This document shows, in pieces, positions 1 to 9,333 of a DNA stretch of 64,000 nt (position 1 is the stretch's first letter; every line of letters begins with the position of its first letter). The stretch covers positions 107,367 through 171,366 of the forward strand of contig JBGCFG010000057.1 of the NCBI GenBank assembly GCA_045106815.1, in the 5' to 3' direction. The notes under the pieces are model-generated. The model was not told the DNA's origin and made no database searches. It worked only from the letters and a program-made list of their open reading frames with translations. The stretch comes from JAUIAI01 sp045106815 (GTDB taxonomy: Bacteria > Pseudomonadota > Gammaproteobacteria > Burkholderiales > Burkholderiaceae_E). Position numbers and translations under genes: made by a program.

Positions 1-34
1 GGTCGAGCGCTTGGCCGATTCGTCCGACTCGTAA
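1..34 (+). CDS. 3' end of an upstream gene (partial)
   Basis: An open frame enters from the window edge and ends at TAA (32-34), giving a tail of VERLADSSDS. The A/G-rich stretch just after it fits the ribosome site of the next gene, so the two could be co-transcribed. Ten residues are too few for any family call, and this frame may be chance. Confidence 0.25.
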   Translation, partial: VERLADSSDS

Positions 35-45
35 AAGGAAAGCAT

Positions 46-1170
46 GTGGCAGTTGAATTTCTGGTTGATAAGAGCGCCATCAGAAACATTGAGGCGCACG
101 AGTTTGGGTTGACGCCTCTTGCTGCCGGCCAAATCCGGCTGGCCATCTCGCGGGTTGCGTTGACCGCCAATAATGTGACTTATGCGGCGAGTGGCGACGC
201 GCTGCGCTATTGGCAGTTCTTTCCGACATCAACGGTGCGAGCAGGCGGTGATAATCCGGCTGACGACGCGGTTGATAAAGGGCTTGTGCCTGTTTGGGGA
301 CTAGCCACCATTGTTGAGTCAACCGTTAGCGAGTTGCCTGTTGGTGAGCAGGTGTATGGCTTTTGGCCGCTGGCGAGTCACCTGGACATCTTGCCAGAGC
401 GCATCACTGATAGCGGCTTTGTCGATGCTGCGCAGCACCGCCAGGATCTCCCAGAAATCTATAATGCCTATGTGCGCCTGGCCGGACCGATGGCAGCACT
501 GGACGCCGATATGCGGGCCCGGCTCGCGCTACTCTTTCCGCTATACATCACATCGTTTTTGCTTGATGACTTTTTGCAGGAGTCTGTTTGGTTTGGCGCG
601 GACGAACTCGTTCTGACAAGTGCCTCAAGCAAGACCGCTATTGGCCTGGCCAAGCTGACTGCCCAACGTGAGAATCGTCCGCGGGTGATTGGCCTGACGA
701 GTTCCGGCAATCAGGCCTTTGTTCAATCGCTCGGATGTTACGACGCTGTTGTGTTGTATGACGAGATTGATCAGCGACTCGGTTCAAACACGGCCATGAT
801 GGTCGATCTTGCAGGCAACACAGCGGTTAGGGCCTGCATGCACCAACGGTACGCGGAAAAACTGCTCTATAGCTGCGCCGTTGGCACGAGCCACTGGGAT
901 CAATTCAAGCCCACAGAGCCCGTACCGGTTGGTCCGAAGCCTGTGTTTTTTTTCGCGCCGGCGCAGGCCAAGAAGCGGCGTCAGGAATGGGGCGGTGACA
1001 AGCTAAGGCAGGTGATGTTTGAGTGCTGGCATCAGATGGCGCTTGACAGCAAGACCTGGCTAAGCGTTCGCTCCGTCAGCGGCGAGCGCGATATTGCACT
1101 GGCCTGGGATGGCGTCGCTCAGGGCAGGGCAACACCCGCCGAAGGCATCATGCTTGAGTTGCAGTCATAA
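46..1170 (+). CDS. DUF2855 family protein
   Basis: The 374-residue product matches the DUF2855 family as I recall it, in length and in its opening, with a conserved SxVALTANNVTYA-type segment near residues 35-48. The family resembles medium-chain dehydrogenases at fold level, but no member's reaction is known to me. The start is GTG at 46, with AAGGAA at 35-40 as ribosome site; the ATG two bases upstream is in another frame. The gene stands alone and faces the threonine ammonia-lyase gene convergently. The family call rests on recalled similarity; the enzymatic role is unknown. Confidence 0.7.
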   Translation: MAVEFLVDKSAIRNIEAHEFGLTPLAAGQIRLAISRVALTANNVTYAASGDALRYWQFFPTSTVRAGGDNPADDAVDKGLVPVWGLATIVESTVSELPVGEQVYGFWPLASHLDILPERITDSGFVDAAQHRQDLPEIYNAYVRLAGPMAALDADMRARLALLFPLYITSFLLDDFLQESVWFGADELVLTSASSKTAIGLAKLTAQRENRPRVIGLTSSGNQAFVQSLGCYDAVVLYDEIDQRLGSNTAMMVDLAGNTAVRACMHQRYAEKLLYSCAVGTSHWDQFKPTEPVPVGPKPVFFFAPAQAKKRRQEWGGDKLRQVMFECWHQMALDSKTWLSVRSVSGERDIALAWDGVAQGRATPAEGIMLELQS

Positions 1171-1201
1171 GCTGAGCGTTCGAACTGGCCGCTCGCATCT
1201 G

Positions 1202-2425
1202 TCATGCGCGCGTGGTTGGCAGTTTGTCTGCTTCCAGTGCAGCGATGACTTTGTTCAGGTGGGCCTGCCCCCTGATGCTCAGCACTAATTCCACTTTGAC
1301 ATATCGCACCGGCAAATCAGCAAATGCACGCTGATGCGAAACCTGCTCGATATTGGCACCGACCTCACCCACAATACGCGCAATGCGGGCGAGGGAACCC
1401 GGTGAGTCTGGCGCACTGACATGAAGCCGGGCAAGGCGGCTACTGTGCGCGAGCTGGCGCTGCACGATATCCGAAAGCGTTAGCGCATCAATATTGCCGC
1501 CGCACAACACCATGCCAACCCGTTTGCCTGCAAACAGATCCGGATGGGCGAAGATCGCCGCCAGCCCCGCCGCGCCAGCGCCCTCAGCGACTGTTTTCTC
1601 GATATCAAGCAGCGTGAGAATGGCCCGCTCAATCTGAGCCTCGGTCACCAGCAGCATCTCATCGACAAGGCTCGAAATGACGGGCATGGTGAGTTCGCCG
1701 GGATACTCAACGGCGATCCCTTCAGCAAGGGTTGGCCCGCCTGGTAACGAGGGGTTAGGTGGTAAAACGCGACTACGTGCCTTGCTCCACTCAATGGCCG
1801 CCGCGCAAAAGTGATCAGACTGCACGCCTACCACGCTGATATCAGGTTTGATCGCTTTGGCAGCCACAGCAATGCCGCTGATCATGCCACCGCCACCTAC
1901 AGGCACTACCAGCGTGTCCAGATCGGGGTGGGCGGTGAGCATCTCAAGTGCAATCGTGCCTTGTCCCGCGATGACGGCTTCATCATCGTAAGGATGCACG
2001 ATCGTCATGCCTCGTTCGGCAGCGATGCTCAGCATAGCCTCGCGGGCCTGACCAAATGAGTCGCCCTCCAGCACAACATGGGCACCGAATCGCTCTGTGT
2101 TTTCAACCTTCACGAATGGCGTGAAGCGCGGCATGACGATCGTGGCCGGAATGTTCAACCGATTGCAATGATAGGCAACACCTTGCGCGTGATTGCCGGC
2201 GGATACTGCAATGACGCCTAGTTGGGCTTCACCGTCGGTAAGCGTTAACAGGCGGTTTGCTGCGCCGCGCTCTTTGAACGACGCGGTGAACTGCAGATTC
2301 TCAAACTTTAGAAAGAGTTCGCACTGCGTCATCGTTGACAAAGTGCGCGAGCGTTTGCAAGGTGTGTCGAGAATCTGCTCGCGAATGCGGTCATGTGCAG
2401 CGCGAATTGTTTCGACCGTGATCAC
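1202..2425 (-). CDS. ilvA: Threonine ammonia-lyase, medium form with C-terminal ACT domain
   Basis: A cytoplasmic PLP enzyme that deaminates threonine to 2-oxobutanoate and ammonia. The PLP-binding lysine is in SFKERGAANR (Lys51) and the phosphate-binding glycine loop is VGGGGMISG (about residues 176-184). An ACT-type regulatory domain follows from about residue 330 (VSAPDSPGSLARIARIVGE), giving the usual medium-form length near 400. The start is GTG at 2425 with no clear ribosome site. It lies 28 nt behind the DUF2848 gene, so the two are probably co-transcribed. With no isoleucine-pathway neighbours, a catabolic threonine/serine dehydratase role is equally possible. Confidence 0.85.
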   Translation of the reverse strand: MITVETIRAAHDRIREQILDTPCKRSRTLSTMTQCELFLKFENLQFTASFKERGAANRLLTLTDGEAQLGVIAVSAGNHAQGVAYHCNRLNIPATIVMPRFTPFVKVENTERFGAHVVLEGDSFGQAREAMLSIAAERGMTIVHPYDDEAVIAGQGTIALEMLTAHPDLDTLVVPVGGGGMISGIAVAAKAIKPDISVVGVQSDHFCAAAIEWSKARSRVLPPNPSLPGGPTLAEGIAVEYPGELTMPVISSLVDEMLLVTEAQIERAILTLLDIEKTVAEGAGAAGLAAIFAHPDLFAGKRVGMVLCGGNIDALTLSDIVQRQLAHSSRLARLHVSAPDSPGSLARIARIVGEVGANIEQVSHQRAFADLPVRYVKVELVLSIRGQAHLNKVIAALEADKLPTTRA

Positions 2426-2453
2426 GGGCTAACCGGTGTGTTCGATTACCAAC

Positions 2454-3146
2454 TCAGGACACGATGCGCAGAAAGTCGATCGCGTAGTCCAGGGTGATCG
2501 TACGCCCGGCGGAGGGATCGAGAATCAGACCGGAAAATCTTGCCGACGGCCGGACGCCACCGCTGGTAGGCAAGGTCCCGCAAAAGACCATCGTGCCTGG
2601 CTCAAGACCAATCCCCATCTGGACCTGCATCTGCTCAAGTAAAGTATCCAGAGGCAGAATCTCTGCGAGAGAGCCTTGTTGGTAGGCGACCCGATCACCT
2701 CGATCACTGATCCAGCTCTTGAGCAGCATGGTGTCGGCATGGCTGCGTACTTCGTCCCAGCGCCAGGCCGTCTGGGCAACCGGCTTGCCGCAAAGCTGCT
2801 TGGCCAATGCAATGCCAGCTCTTTCAATGTCACGGTCTGTGTGGTCGGATCCGACCGTTAACCAGATGCCATCTTCGGCCGCAAACAAAACCGGCTCGAT
2901 TTCACCCGTACTCGCAGGGCCCAGCACTTGCATTGACGGACCCTGGGAAACCAACTCGGCCGAAACCCGGTAAAAGGTTGGCGTAGCCGAAGGTGGCGGA
3001 ATGCCCAGGGCTTTTAGCTCCTCAACATGTTTTTGCACTGAATTCGTATCACGGCCGGTCCAACCGGCAATGATGACTTGGCTAATATCGACTTGTCGGT
3101 TCTCGATGCGAGACTGCTGTCGACATTCAAACTGGAGTTGAGGCAT
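2454..3146 (-). CDS. DUF2848 family protein
   Basis: The product resembles DUF2848 proteins: an early VIIAGWTGRD motif, a central segment with EIEPVLFAAEDGIW, and a C-terminal PGTMVFCGTLP motif like that of fumarylacetoacetate-hydrolase-fold proteins. I place the start at ATG 3146 (230 residues) because the family's usual N-terminus begins there. The frame runs back to a TTG at 3221, but those residues look unlike protein. Substrate and reaction are unknown. Its position just ahead of threonine ammonia-lyase suggests small-acid or amino-acid metabolism, which is inference. Confidence 0.7.
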   Translation of the reverse strand: MPQLQFECRQQSRIENRQVDISQVIIAGWTGRDTNSVQKHVEELKALGIPPPSATPTFYRVSAELVSQGPSMQVLGPASTGEIEPVLFAAEDGIWLTVGSDHTDRDIERAGIALAKQLCGKPVAQTAWRWDEVRSHADTMLLKSWISDRGDRVAYQQGSLAEILPLDTLLEQMQVQMGIGLEPGTMVFCGTLPTSGGVRPSARFSGLILDPSAGRTITLDYAIDFLRIVS

Positions 3147-3338
3147 TTCGGGCGATGGTCCGAGGGTCTGAGAAGGAAGATTAAGGCTTAGGCGCAGGTG
3201 AGGCAAGCTAGACACCTGCAAATGTCACCCAAATTTAACATCGTGACATCAGCATTGGGTCGGCCCTACGCAGGGGAGCCGCTGTGTTAGCGAATAAAGT
3301 CTTCGCCAAAATTGGGTTGATCTTGAGTTGGTCTGTTG

Positions 3339-3364
3339 GAGCCCGGAAAACTAACCCCGGGCTC
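3339..3364 (-). terminator. Hairpin after the quinone oxidoreductase gene
   Basis: An 8-bp perfect stem (GAGCCCGG with CCGGGCTC, 10-nt loop) lies six bases beyond the stop of the minus-strand oxidoreductase gene. No T-run follows on either strand, so it may be a weak terminator or an mRNA-stabilising hairpin. Confidence 0.4.
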
Positions 3365-3369
3365 GGGTC

Positions 3370-4344
3370 TTATGGCGTGATAATGACTTTGCCGGTGACC
3401 TTGCGGTTCATCATGTCTTCAATGGCATTGGCGCCCTTGGCCAAGGGGTAATGGGCTGAGATATGGGGGCGCAGTTTGCCGGACGCTACCATCGGAAACA
3501 TCGTCTGCAGATCTTTCGAAAAGTTTGCGTGCTCGCGGGCAACGTAGTCTCCCCAAAAGACACCAACGATAGAAGCACCCTTCAAGAGAGCCAGGTTGAG
3601 AGGCAGACGGGGAATCTCACCTTGGGCGAAGCCGATCACCAGATAACGCCCACGCCAACCGATGCTGCGAAATGCCGGCTCGGCCATATCGCCACCGACA
3701 GGGTCATAAATGACGTCAGGGCCTTTGCCGTCACTGGCGGCTTTTATGGCGTCTCTCAGTTTTTCAGTCGAGTAATTAATCAAAACATCAGCGCCATGTT
3801 CCTTGCACACGGCCAGCTTTTCGTCTGTAGACGCGGCGGCAATGACTTTTGCGCCCAACGCTTTGCCAATTTCAATGGCCGCCAGGCCAACACCGCCTGC
3901 CGCGCCAAGAACCAGCAAGGTTTCGCCCTCTTTCAGTTGCGCGCGATCGGCCAGGGCATGCCAGGACGTACCGTAAGTGAGCGTGAACGCTGCGGCCGCG
4001 TCAAACTCAATGCCTTCTGGCATCGGAATAACACGTTTGGATGAAACCAATACCTTCTCGGCGAATGCGCCGTGTCCGGTCGAGCCAATCACACGATCGC
4101 CCACTTTCAGGTGCTTGACGGCGGAGCCCACCTCGGCAATGACACCTGCGAGTTCGGCGCCGGGGGAGAAGGGCAGATCAGGCTTGAACTGATACTTGTT
4201 CTGAATGATCAGTACATCCGGGAAGTTCACGCCCGCGGCTTTCATATCGATGACGACGTCGTGTTCGCCGCAGACTGGGTCCGGCACATCTTTGTACACC
4301 AGTGTATCGGGCAGTCCGTGTTGCTCACACATCAACGCCTTCAT
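3370..4344 (-). CDS. NADPH:quinone oxidoreductase family protein (zinc-free MDR)
   Basis: A 324-residue medium-chain dehydrogenase/reductase of the quinone-oxidoreductase type. The N-terminal GroES-like half carries GAELAGVIAEVG (about 83-94). The Rossmann half carries the nucleotide-binding motif LGAAGGVGLAAIEIGKALGA (about 148-167). Structural-zinc cysteines are absent, as expected. Such enzymes reduce quinones or enones with NADPH in the cytoplasm. Its ATG overlaps the stop of the EamA transporter gene (ATGA at 4341-4344), so translation is probably coupled in a three-gene operon. The true substrate cannot be read from sequence. Confidence 0.85.
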   Translation of the reverse strand: MKALMCEQHGLPDTLVYKDVPDPVCGEHDVVIDMKAAGVNFPDVLIIQNKYQFKPDLPFSPGAELAGVIAEVGSAVKHLKVGDRVIGSTGHGAFAEKVLVSSKRVIPMPEGIEFDAAAAFTLTYGTSWHALADRAQLKEGETLLVLGAAGGVGLAAIEIGKALGAKVIAAASTDEKLAVCKEHGADVLINYSTEKLRDAIKAASDGKGPDVIYDPVGGDMAEPAFRSIGWRGRYLVIGFAQGEIPRLPLNLALLKGASIVGVFWGDYVAREHANFSKDLQTMFPMVASGKLRPHISAHYPLAKGANAIEDMMNRKVTGKVIITP

Positions 4345-5309
4345 GAATGATCTCCTTTGACCGATTTTGATTGAGGGGGTGCTTCGGACTCTGATTGTAT
4401 GGGAATCGGGCTGGAAGCCTGACGAGCCGCCCAGATAGTCCCCATCACAATAACGACCCCCCCGACAATTGTGGCGATCGCGGGCGCGTCACCAAACACC
4501 AGAAAGCCGAGCAGGCTGGCCCAGACAAGATCCAGAAATTTGACCGGTTGGGCGGCAGAAATGTCTGCCATCTGATAGGCCCGCGTTAAGCACCAGTGTC
4601 CGAATGAGCCCAGGCATCCTGCGAGCAAGACCCAGCCCCATTGAATCAGGTTTGGTGCTACCCATACCCAGGCAGCAAATGGCAAAGCCATCAGGCTCAC
4701 CAGCAGGGCCTGCCAGAACACGATGACCGATGGCTTGTCGTATCGGGTGAGCATCTTGGCGATGAGAAATGACCCCGCGAACAAGGGGGTCGAGCAAAGC
4801 ATCAGCAGGGCATAGGCTTCATCGCTGCCACCCATCTTGGGGCCAACGACGATCAACACGCCAAGAAAGCCAAGACCAACTGCAATCCATCTGGCGGCGA
4901 CCATTCGCTCACCCAGGAACAAGGTGGCGCCGAGCATGATGAAGACTGGCATCGTGAAACCAATCGCGGTGGTGTCGGCCAAAGGCAGGTTGGGTAGGGC
5001 GATGAACCAAACAGCCAGTCCGGCGGTATGGACAACACCACGCCCGATCTGACCCGACAGGTGGTTTGATTTGAAGTGACCCACTCCCACCCTGAGCAGC
5101 ATTGGCATCCAGACGACCAGTCCGGCAATGTATCGGAGAAATAGTGCCTGGATGGGCGGCAAATCGATGGCGAGTTGCCGCATCACCGTATTCAGGACTG
5201 AAAAGCAAAGCCCTGCGGCAGCGGCCCAGACCATGCCATGCAGGACCTTGTTCGAGGCGAGTTTTGAGGAGGCAGCCGATGGTTTGTCGCCTGCTGGCGC
5301 GTTATTCAC
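4341..5309 (-). CDS. EamA/DMT-family transporter
   Basis: An inner-membrane protein of 322 residues with about ten hydrophobic segments arranged as two EamA repeats, typical of drug/metabolite transporters. The N-terminus is cytoplasmic and polar; the C-terminus ends in a charged tail. The start is GTG at 5309, directly abutting the TGA of the lytic transglycosylase gene, and its stop overlaps the next gene's ATG. It is therefore the middle gene of a likely operon. The exported compound is unknown. Confidence 0.85.
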   Translation of the reverse strand: MNNAPAGDKPSAASSKLASNKVLHGMVWAAAAGLCFSVLNTVMRQLAIDLPPIQALFLRYIAGLVVWMPMLLRVGVGHFKSNHLSGQIGRGVVHTAGLAVWFIALPNLPLADTTAIGFTMPVFIMLGATLFLGERMVAARWIAVGLGFLGVLIVVGPKMGGSDEAYALLMLCSTPLFAGSFLIAKMLTRYDKPSVIVFWQALLVSLMALPFAAWVWVAPNLIQWGWVLLAGCLGSFGHWCLTRAYQMADISAAQPVKFLDLVWASLLGFLVFGDAPAIATIVGGVVIVMGTIWAARQASSPIPIQSESEAPPQSKSVKGDHS

Positions 5310-6569
5310 TCATTCCGAAGTTTGCAGTGCCTCCAGCACTGTTTGATCTGCATAGCCGGTGGGCTTCATGCCAAGCCGCCGTTGCTCTTCTCTTACCGCT
5401 CGGCGGGTTGCCGGCCCAATTATGCCGTCAACCCCGCCAATGTCGTGTCCGCGTAGCAGCAGGATGGTTTGCAGTTGTTTTGCCTGGGTTCTGCTGAGTG
5501 ATTTGTCTTCAGTCGGCCAGGGGGTGTTGAAGGCTGTGCCACCGGCAATTCGGTCGCTTAGATGAGCAATGGCGAGTGCGTACTTAACTGACGGGTTATA
5601 AGCAAAGATCGCGTCAAAATTCTTGAAAACTAAAAATGTCGGGCCTCCGGTCACCGCTGGGCGAATCAGTGCCGCGCGGGTGGTCGCTGGTAGCGAGTCC
5701 AGACGGTGCTGGTCTTGTGCGCTCAGTGGTTTAACGCCCGCCTTGCGCCATACCTCGAGGTTTTTTCTTTGCGTGCGGCTGTCGTCATGTGCCTCGAGTG
5801 AGGAGGGTGCTGATACTTCCATGCCCCAGGGCTTACCTGGCTGCCAGCCGGCTTGTTGAAGATAGCGCGCTGCTGAGGCCAAAGCGTCTGGCACGCTTTG
5901 CATAAGGTCGCGCCGGCCATCGCCATCGTAGTCGACGGCAGTGCGCAGGAAAGTGCTCGGCATAAACTGGGTGTGGCCAAATGCGCCCGCCCACGAACCG
6001 GTAAGCGCGGGACCGGGGATATCGCCATTGGCAGCAATTTTGATGGCAGCAAGAAACTCGCTGCGAAAGAATTTTTGGCGCCGACCGTAGCAGCCCAGTG
6101 TGGCCAGCGATTGCAGCAGCGGCCGCTTACCCAGGTTGCGACCGTAATCTGACTCAACGCCCCAAATGGCCAGGACAACTTCCGGACGCACGCCAAAGCG
6201 CTCGCCAATAGTCGACAAGACCTCAGCATACGTCGATTGCTGAGCGATCCCGCCATCGATACGCTCCTGGTCCACCACGATCGCCATGTATTCCCAGACG
6301 GGCCGAACAAACTCAGGCTGGTAGTCGAGTTTCTCTAGCACTGATGGATCGGGTGTGAGCGGCTGTGTCAGATCACGGTACTTTGCACGGTCAATTTGCC
6401 GACCTGCTTTGGATTGCCCCAGCCGCTTTAGACAGGACTGCAGTCCTGCCACATCGGGCGCGATTGTATTGGCCGCCGCTGGTAGGGGAGGCACTAGGAG
6501 CAGGGTCAATGCAAACGCTTGTGCGCCAGTGAGGCATAGCGCGAATGACCAGCGATTTCGTTGGCTCAT
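5310..6569 (-). CDS. Lytic murein transglycosylase, MltB type, with peptidoglycan-binding domain
   Basis: A periplasmic enzyme that cleaves glycan strands of peptidoglycan. Starting at ATG 6569 (MSQRNRW) gives 419 residues, with a hydrophobic signal segment ending near AANTI. The frame extends upstream to 6698, but that part is not signal-like. The catalytic glutamate lies in AIWGVESDYGRN, and GAFGHTQFMPSTFL follows as in MltB. The last 60 residues form a PG_binding_1 repeat (GVDGIIGPATRRAV). It is the first gene of a three-gene operon with the EamA transporter and quinone oxidoreductase. I see no lipobox, so it is probably a soluble form. Confidence 0.88.
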   Translation of the reverse strand: MSQRNRWSFALCLTGAQAFALTLLLVPPLPAAANTIAPDVAGLQSCLKRLGQSKAGRQIDRAKYRDLTQPLTPDPSVLEKLDYQPEFVRPVWEYMAIVVDQERIDGGIAQQSTYAEVLSTIGERFGVRPEVVLAIWGVESDYGRNLGKRPLLQSLATLGCYGRRQKFFRSEFLAAIKIAANGDIPGPALTGSWAGAFGHTQFMPSTFLRTAVDYDGDGRRDLMQSVPDALASAARYLQQAGWQPGKPWGMEVSAPSSLEAHDDSRTQRKNLEVWRKAGVKPLSAQDQHRLDSLPATTRAALIRPAVTGGPTFLVFKNFDAIFAYNPSVKYALAIAHLSDRIAGGTAFNTPWPTEDKSLSRTQAKQLQTILLLRGHDIGGVDGIIGPATRRAVREEQRRLGMKPTGYADQTVLEALQTSE

Positions 6570-6902
6570 GATGGGCGGGCGCATATAGGTGCGCTGACTA
6601 AATGGGTTGGAGGCAGAGAAAGCCAGCAGATCAGCTCTCCAGATCATTCTAGCCATCAGCTGGGATCGCAGGGTGGCAAGCCGCCTTACAAACGACAATC
6701 CGCAGGTCGAAAAAGGATTTGACTGCTGATTGAACCTTTTGATAGCCCTAAGCGACTTATCTTTGAACGCGGCAGTCGGCCTGGCGCGACATCGGTACAG
6801 CCAGCGCAGGCCGGTCTTTGGTCGGACTTCCCCGGGGAGACCCTGGGAACAGTCGCGCTTCTGATTTTCTTTTCATGTGGTTTTAGTAGTCTCCTCCAAG
6901 TT

Positions 6903-6929
6903 GACCCGGCATTGCCGGGTCTTTTTTTT
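6903..6929 (+). terminator. Strong intrinsic terminator with no recognised gene in front
   Basis: An 8-bp perfect stem (GACCCGGC/GCCGGGTC, loop ATT) is followed directly by eight T on the plus strand. The nearest plus-strand reading frame with coding character is downstream, so this terminator ends a transcript that begins somewhere in 6570-6900. No protein gene was recognised in that stretch. The bases from here to 7129 hold no other clear feature apart from the ribosome site of the lipoprotein gene. Confidence 0.75.
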
Positions 6930-7129
6930 GGGGCGCACATTTAGACAGCAAGGGGAATAAGCCCTGTAGCGGCCCCTAGCGTGCAGTTTTCGACACCTTT
7001 CGAATTTCAGGGTTGGACTCGGTGTCTTGTCGTGGCATTTGTCACGGCTGACGGCGATGCCGTCGGGCATTCTGCTGGTTTCGCGGGCTAGGCCTGCCAG
7101 ATCAAAGAATGACGAATTGGAGTGATTGC

Positions 7130-7816
7130 ATGAAAAGGTTAAACAAACGCTTGATGCCGGCCGCTGGCGTCCTCGCCTCAGTCCTGATTTTGACCGCTTG
7201 CGGCAGCAGCGATGATCCCGTCGTGGCGGCCGAGGAAGAAACCATGATGGATGGTGGTAGCGCAGGTAATGGCGGTAACTCTGGCTCAGGCGATACCGAT
7301 AGCGGCAACAGCGGTGGTGACAACAACGGCGGGAACACGGGCAATGGTGGTGATTCTGGTTCGGGTGATAACGGCAGCTCAAACCCCGGCCCCAACCCAA
7401 GCACAATTCCTTTAGCCTCCAGCTACCCGGCTTTCACTGACAATTGCTCACTCGGTGTTTCAACCGTTGCTGGCCCGGACTCGACCGCTACGTGGACTTA
7501 CAACGACCCAGTCGTGACTTTCTTCGACGGCAGCAACACGGTCACGATGACCCTCAGCGAAACGCCCGTCGGTGAAGACGATCAGCCTACTAATCCAACG
7601 AGTGCAACCTTTGATGCGGCTGCAACGAATGGTGCTGGCGCTCCTTTCAATGTCACGCTTACGGTCAATACTTTCGGATTGCTCATTGGTGCGGGTTACA
7701 ACCCTGATCCATCAAGCGCGACACCTACTCAGGCTGAGTTGGACGCGGTCGATGCCCAGACGGTTTTGTGTGGTTCATTGGCATTGCCGGCTCCGCGCCC
7801 GCCCGTGACTAACTGA
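7130..7816 (+). CDS. Putative lipoprotein with Gly/Asn/Ser-rich linker
   Basis: A 228-residue secreted protein. The signal segment (MPAAGVLASVLILTAC) ends in a lipobox, LTAC, with the lipidated cysteine at residue 24. Residues about 40-85 are a low-complexity Gly/Asn/Ser/Asp linker, followed by a globular domain of about 130 residues with two cysteines. ATG 7130 is preferred over 7109 because GGAG sits seven bases upstream and the signal peptide begins there. The globular part matches no family I recognise. It is monocistronic, with a terminator 40 nt after the stop. Confidence 0.75.
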   Translation: MKRLNKRLMPAAGVLASVLILTACGSSDDPVVAAEEETMMDGGSAGNGGNSGSGDTDSGNSGGDNNGGNTGNGGDSGSGDNGSSNPGPNPSTIPLASSYPAFTDNCSLGVSTVAGPDSTATWTYNDPVVTFFDGSNTVTMTLSETPVGEDDQPTNPTSATFDAAATNGAGAPFNVTLTVNTFGLLIGAGYNPDPSSATPTQAELDAVDAQTVLCGSLALPAPRPPVTN

Positions 7817-7855
7817 TCTTTTGTCTTGGTCAGGGTGCTTTGTCAGACCCTCGAC

Positions 7856-7892
7856 GAAAAGCCCGCCAGCGTAGCGCTGGTGGGCTTTTTTT
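7856..7892 (+). terminator. Intrinsic terminator of the lipoprotein gene
   Basis: An 11-bp stem (7861-7871 with 7875-7885, one G-T pair, loop TAG) is followed by seven T. Four A precede it, so weak function on the other strand is possible. Confidence 0.88.
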
Positions 7893-8038
7893 GTCTACGA
7901 CCCTGTCTATGTAGCAAGGGCCATGGCTGGTGCGCTTCGGCTATTCAATGCCATCGCCTGTTAAACTGACGACATTCGAAGTTCGTTAGGCGAATCGACA
8001 TAATCGCCTGGCGCCAACCGTTGATCAGGATTGCAGGT

Positions 8039-9322
8039 ATGACCACAAATAGTTCAGAGTTTGAGCGCGCCCAGAAAGTCCTTGTTGGCGGCGTCAATTC
8101 AGCAGTACGGGCTTTTAAAGCGGTAGGCGGCACGCCTCGGTTTATCGCCCGCGCTCAAGATGCCTACATGTGGGATGTCGAAGGTAACCAGTACATTGAC
8201 TACGTGGGCTCGTGGGGGCCAGCAATTGTCGGGCATGCCAATTCAGCCGTTCTTGAGCGAGTGCAGGCTGCTTGCGAGCGAGGCTTGTCGTTTGGTGCTC
8301 CCAACTTGATGGAAACCGAACTCGCGGAAAAAATTGCCGCCATCTACCCGCACGTTGAGCAAGTTCGTTTCACCAGTTCTGGCACCGAGTCAGCCATGAG
8401 TGCATTGCGTTTGGCCCGTGGTTACTCGGGCCGGACAAAAATTATCAAATTTGAAGGCTGCTACCACGGCACGGCAGATAGCTTGCTGGTCAAAGCCGGA
8501 TCTGCCGCATTGGCGTTTGGCACGCCAAGCTCCGCCGGTGTGCCCGAAGATCTGGCGCGGCACACACTGGTGGCGCAATTTAATGATCTGGAAAGTGTTA
8601 AGCAATTGCTCGAGGCTAACCCCGGGGAAATTGCCTGCGTAATGATCGAACCCATTCCGGGCAATATGAATCTGATCATGCCCACAGATGGTTTCTTGCG
8701 CGGTTTGCGGGAGCTGTGCACCGAGCATGACACCCTACTGATCTTTGATGAAGTCATGTCGGGGTTCAGGGTTGCACTGGGCGGCGCACAACAAGTCACG
8801 GGTGTGACGCCTGATCTCACGGCCTTTGGTAAGGTAATTGGCGGTGGCATGCCGGTAGGCGCAATTGCCGGGCCGGCGAAGGTCATGCAACGGCTTTCGC
8901 CCATGGGCGATGTGTATCAGGCCGGTACTTTGTCGGGGAACCCAATCGCCATGGCTGCCGGCCTTGCGTCTCTCGATCTGATTTCAAGACCGGGCTTTTT
9001 CGAAGACCTACACGCCCAGTTCGGCAAACTTGTTGACGGTCTTGTTCAGGCAGCGCGACGTGCAGGTGTGCCGTTCAGCGCGCAGCACATGGGCGGCATG
9101 GGCGGCATGTATATGCGCGAGAAACCGCCAGTCAGTTTTGAAGATGCCACCAACACCGACATTGAGTTCTTCAAGCGGTTCTATCACGAGATGTTGAACC
9201 GAGGTGTGTATCTTCCGCCGTCACCGTTTGAGGCTTTCTTTTTCTCATCCGCGCACACGGATGCTGATATCGAGGCAACCATCGCCGCGGCAGACGCGTC
9301 GTTTCAGGCGGCTTCTGCCTGA
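8039..9322 (+). CDS. hemL: Glutamate-1-semialdehyde 2,1-aminomutase
   Basis: Converts glutamate-1-semialdehyde to 5-aminolevulinate, the second step of the C5 route to tetrapyrroles. It is a class-III PLP aminotransferase. The 427-residue length is the family's usual one. The PLP lysine is Lys265 in AFGKVIGGGMPVGA; FDEVMSGFR (about 236-244) is the cofactor-aspartate motif; the N-terminal VLVGGVNSAVRAF is characteristic. ATG 8039 is chosen over an in-frame TTG at 8021 because it matches the usual N-terminus. It is transcribed alone and converges on the 2H-phosphoesterase gene. Confidence 0.95.
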   Translation: MTTNSSEFERAQKVLVGGVNSAVRAFKAVGGTPRFIARAQDAYMWDVEGNQYIDYVGSWGPAIVGHANSAVLERVQAACERGLSFGAPNLMETELAEKIAAIYPHVEQVRFTSSGTESAMSALRLARGYSGRTKIIKFEGCYHGTADSLLVKAGSAALAFGTPSSAGVPEDLARHTLVAQFNDLESVKQLLEANPGEIACVMIEPIPGNMNLIMPTDGFLRGLRELCTEHDTLLIFDEVMSGFRVALGGAQQVTGVTPDLTAFGKVIGGGMPVGAIAGPAKVMQRLSPMGDVYQAGTLSGNPIAMAAGLASLDLISRPGFFEDLHAQFGKLVDGLVQAARRAGVPFSAQHMGGMGGMYMREKPPVSFEDATNTDIEFFKRFYHEMLNRGVYLPPSPFEAFFFSSAHTDADIEATIAAADASFQAASA

Positions 9323-9333
9323 GCGTTTAAACG

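Noticed and set aside
6720..6929. 6S RNA, tmRNA, RNase P RNA or SRP RNA in the stretch before the terminator
   Set aside because: None of the conserved sequence motifs of these RNAs could be found; only an unnamed small RNA remains possible.
6686..6940. An 84-residue minus-strand frame
   Set aside because: Basic, low-complexity product, no ribosome site at a good distance, and it runs across the terminator hairpin.
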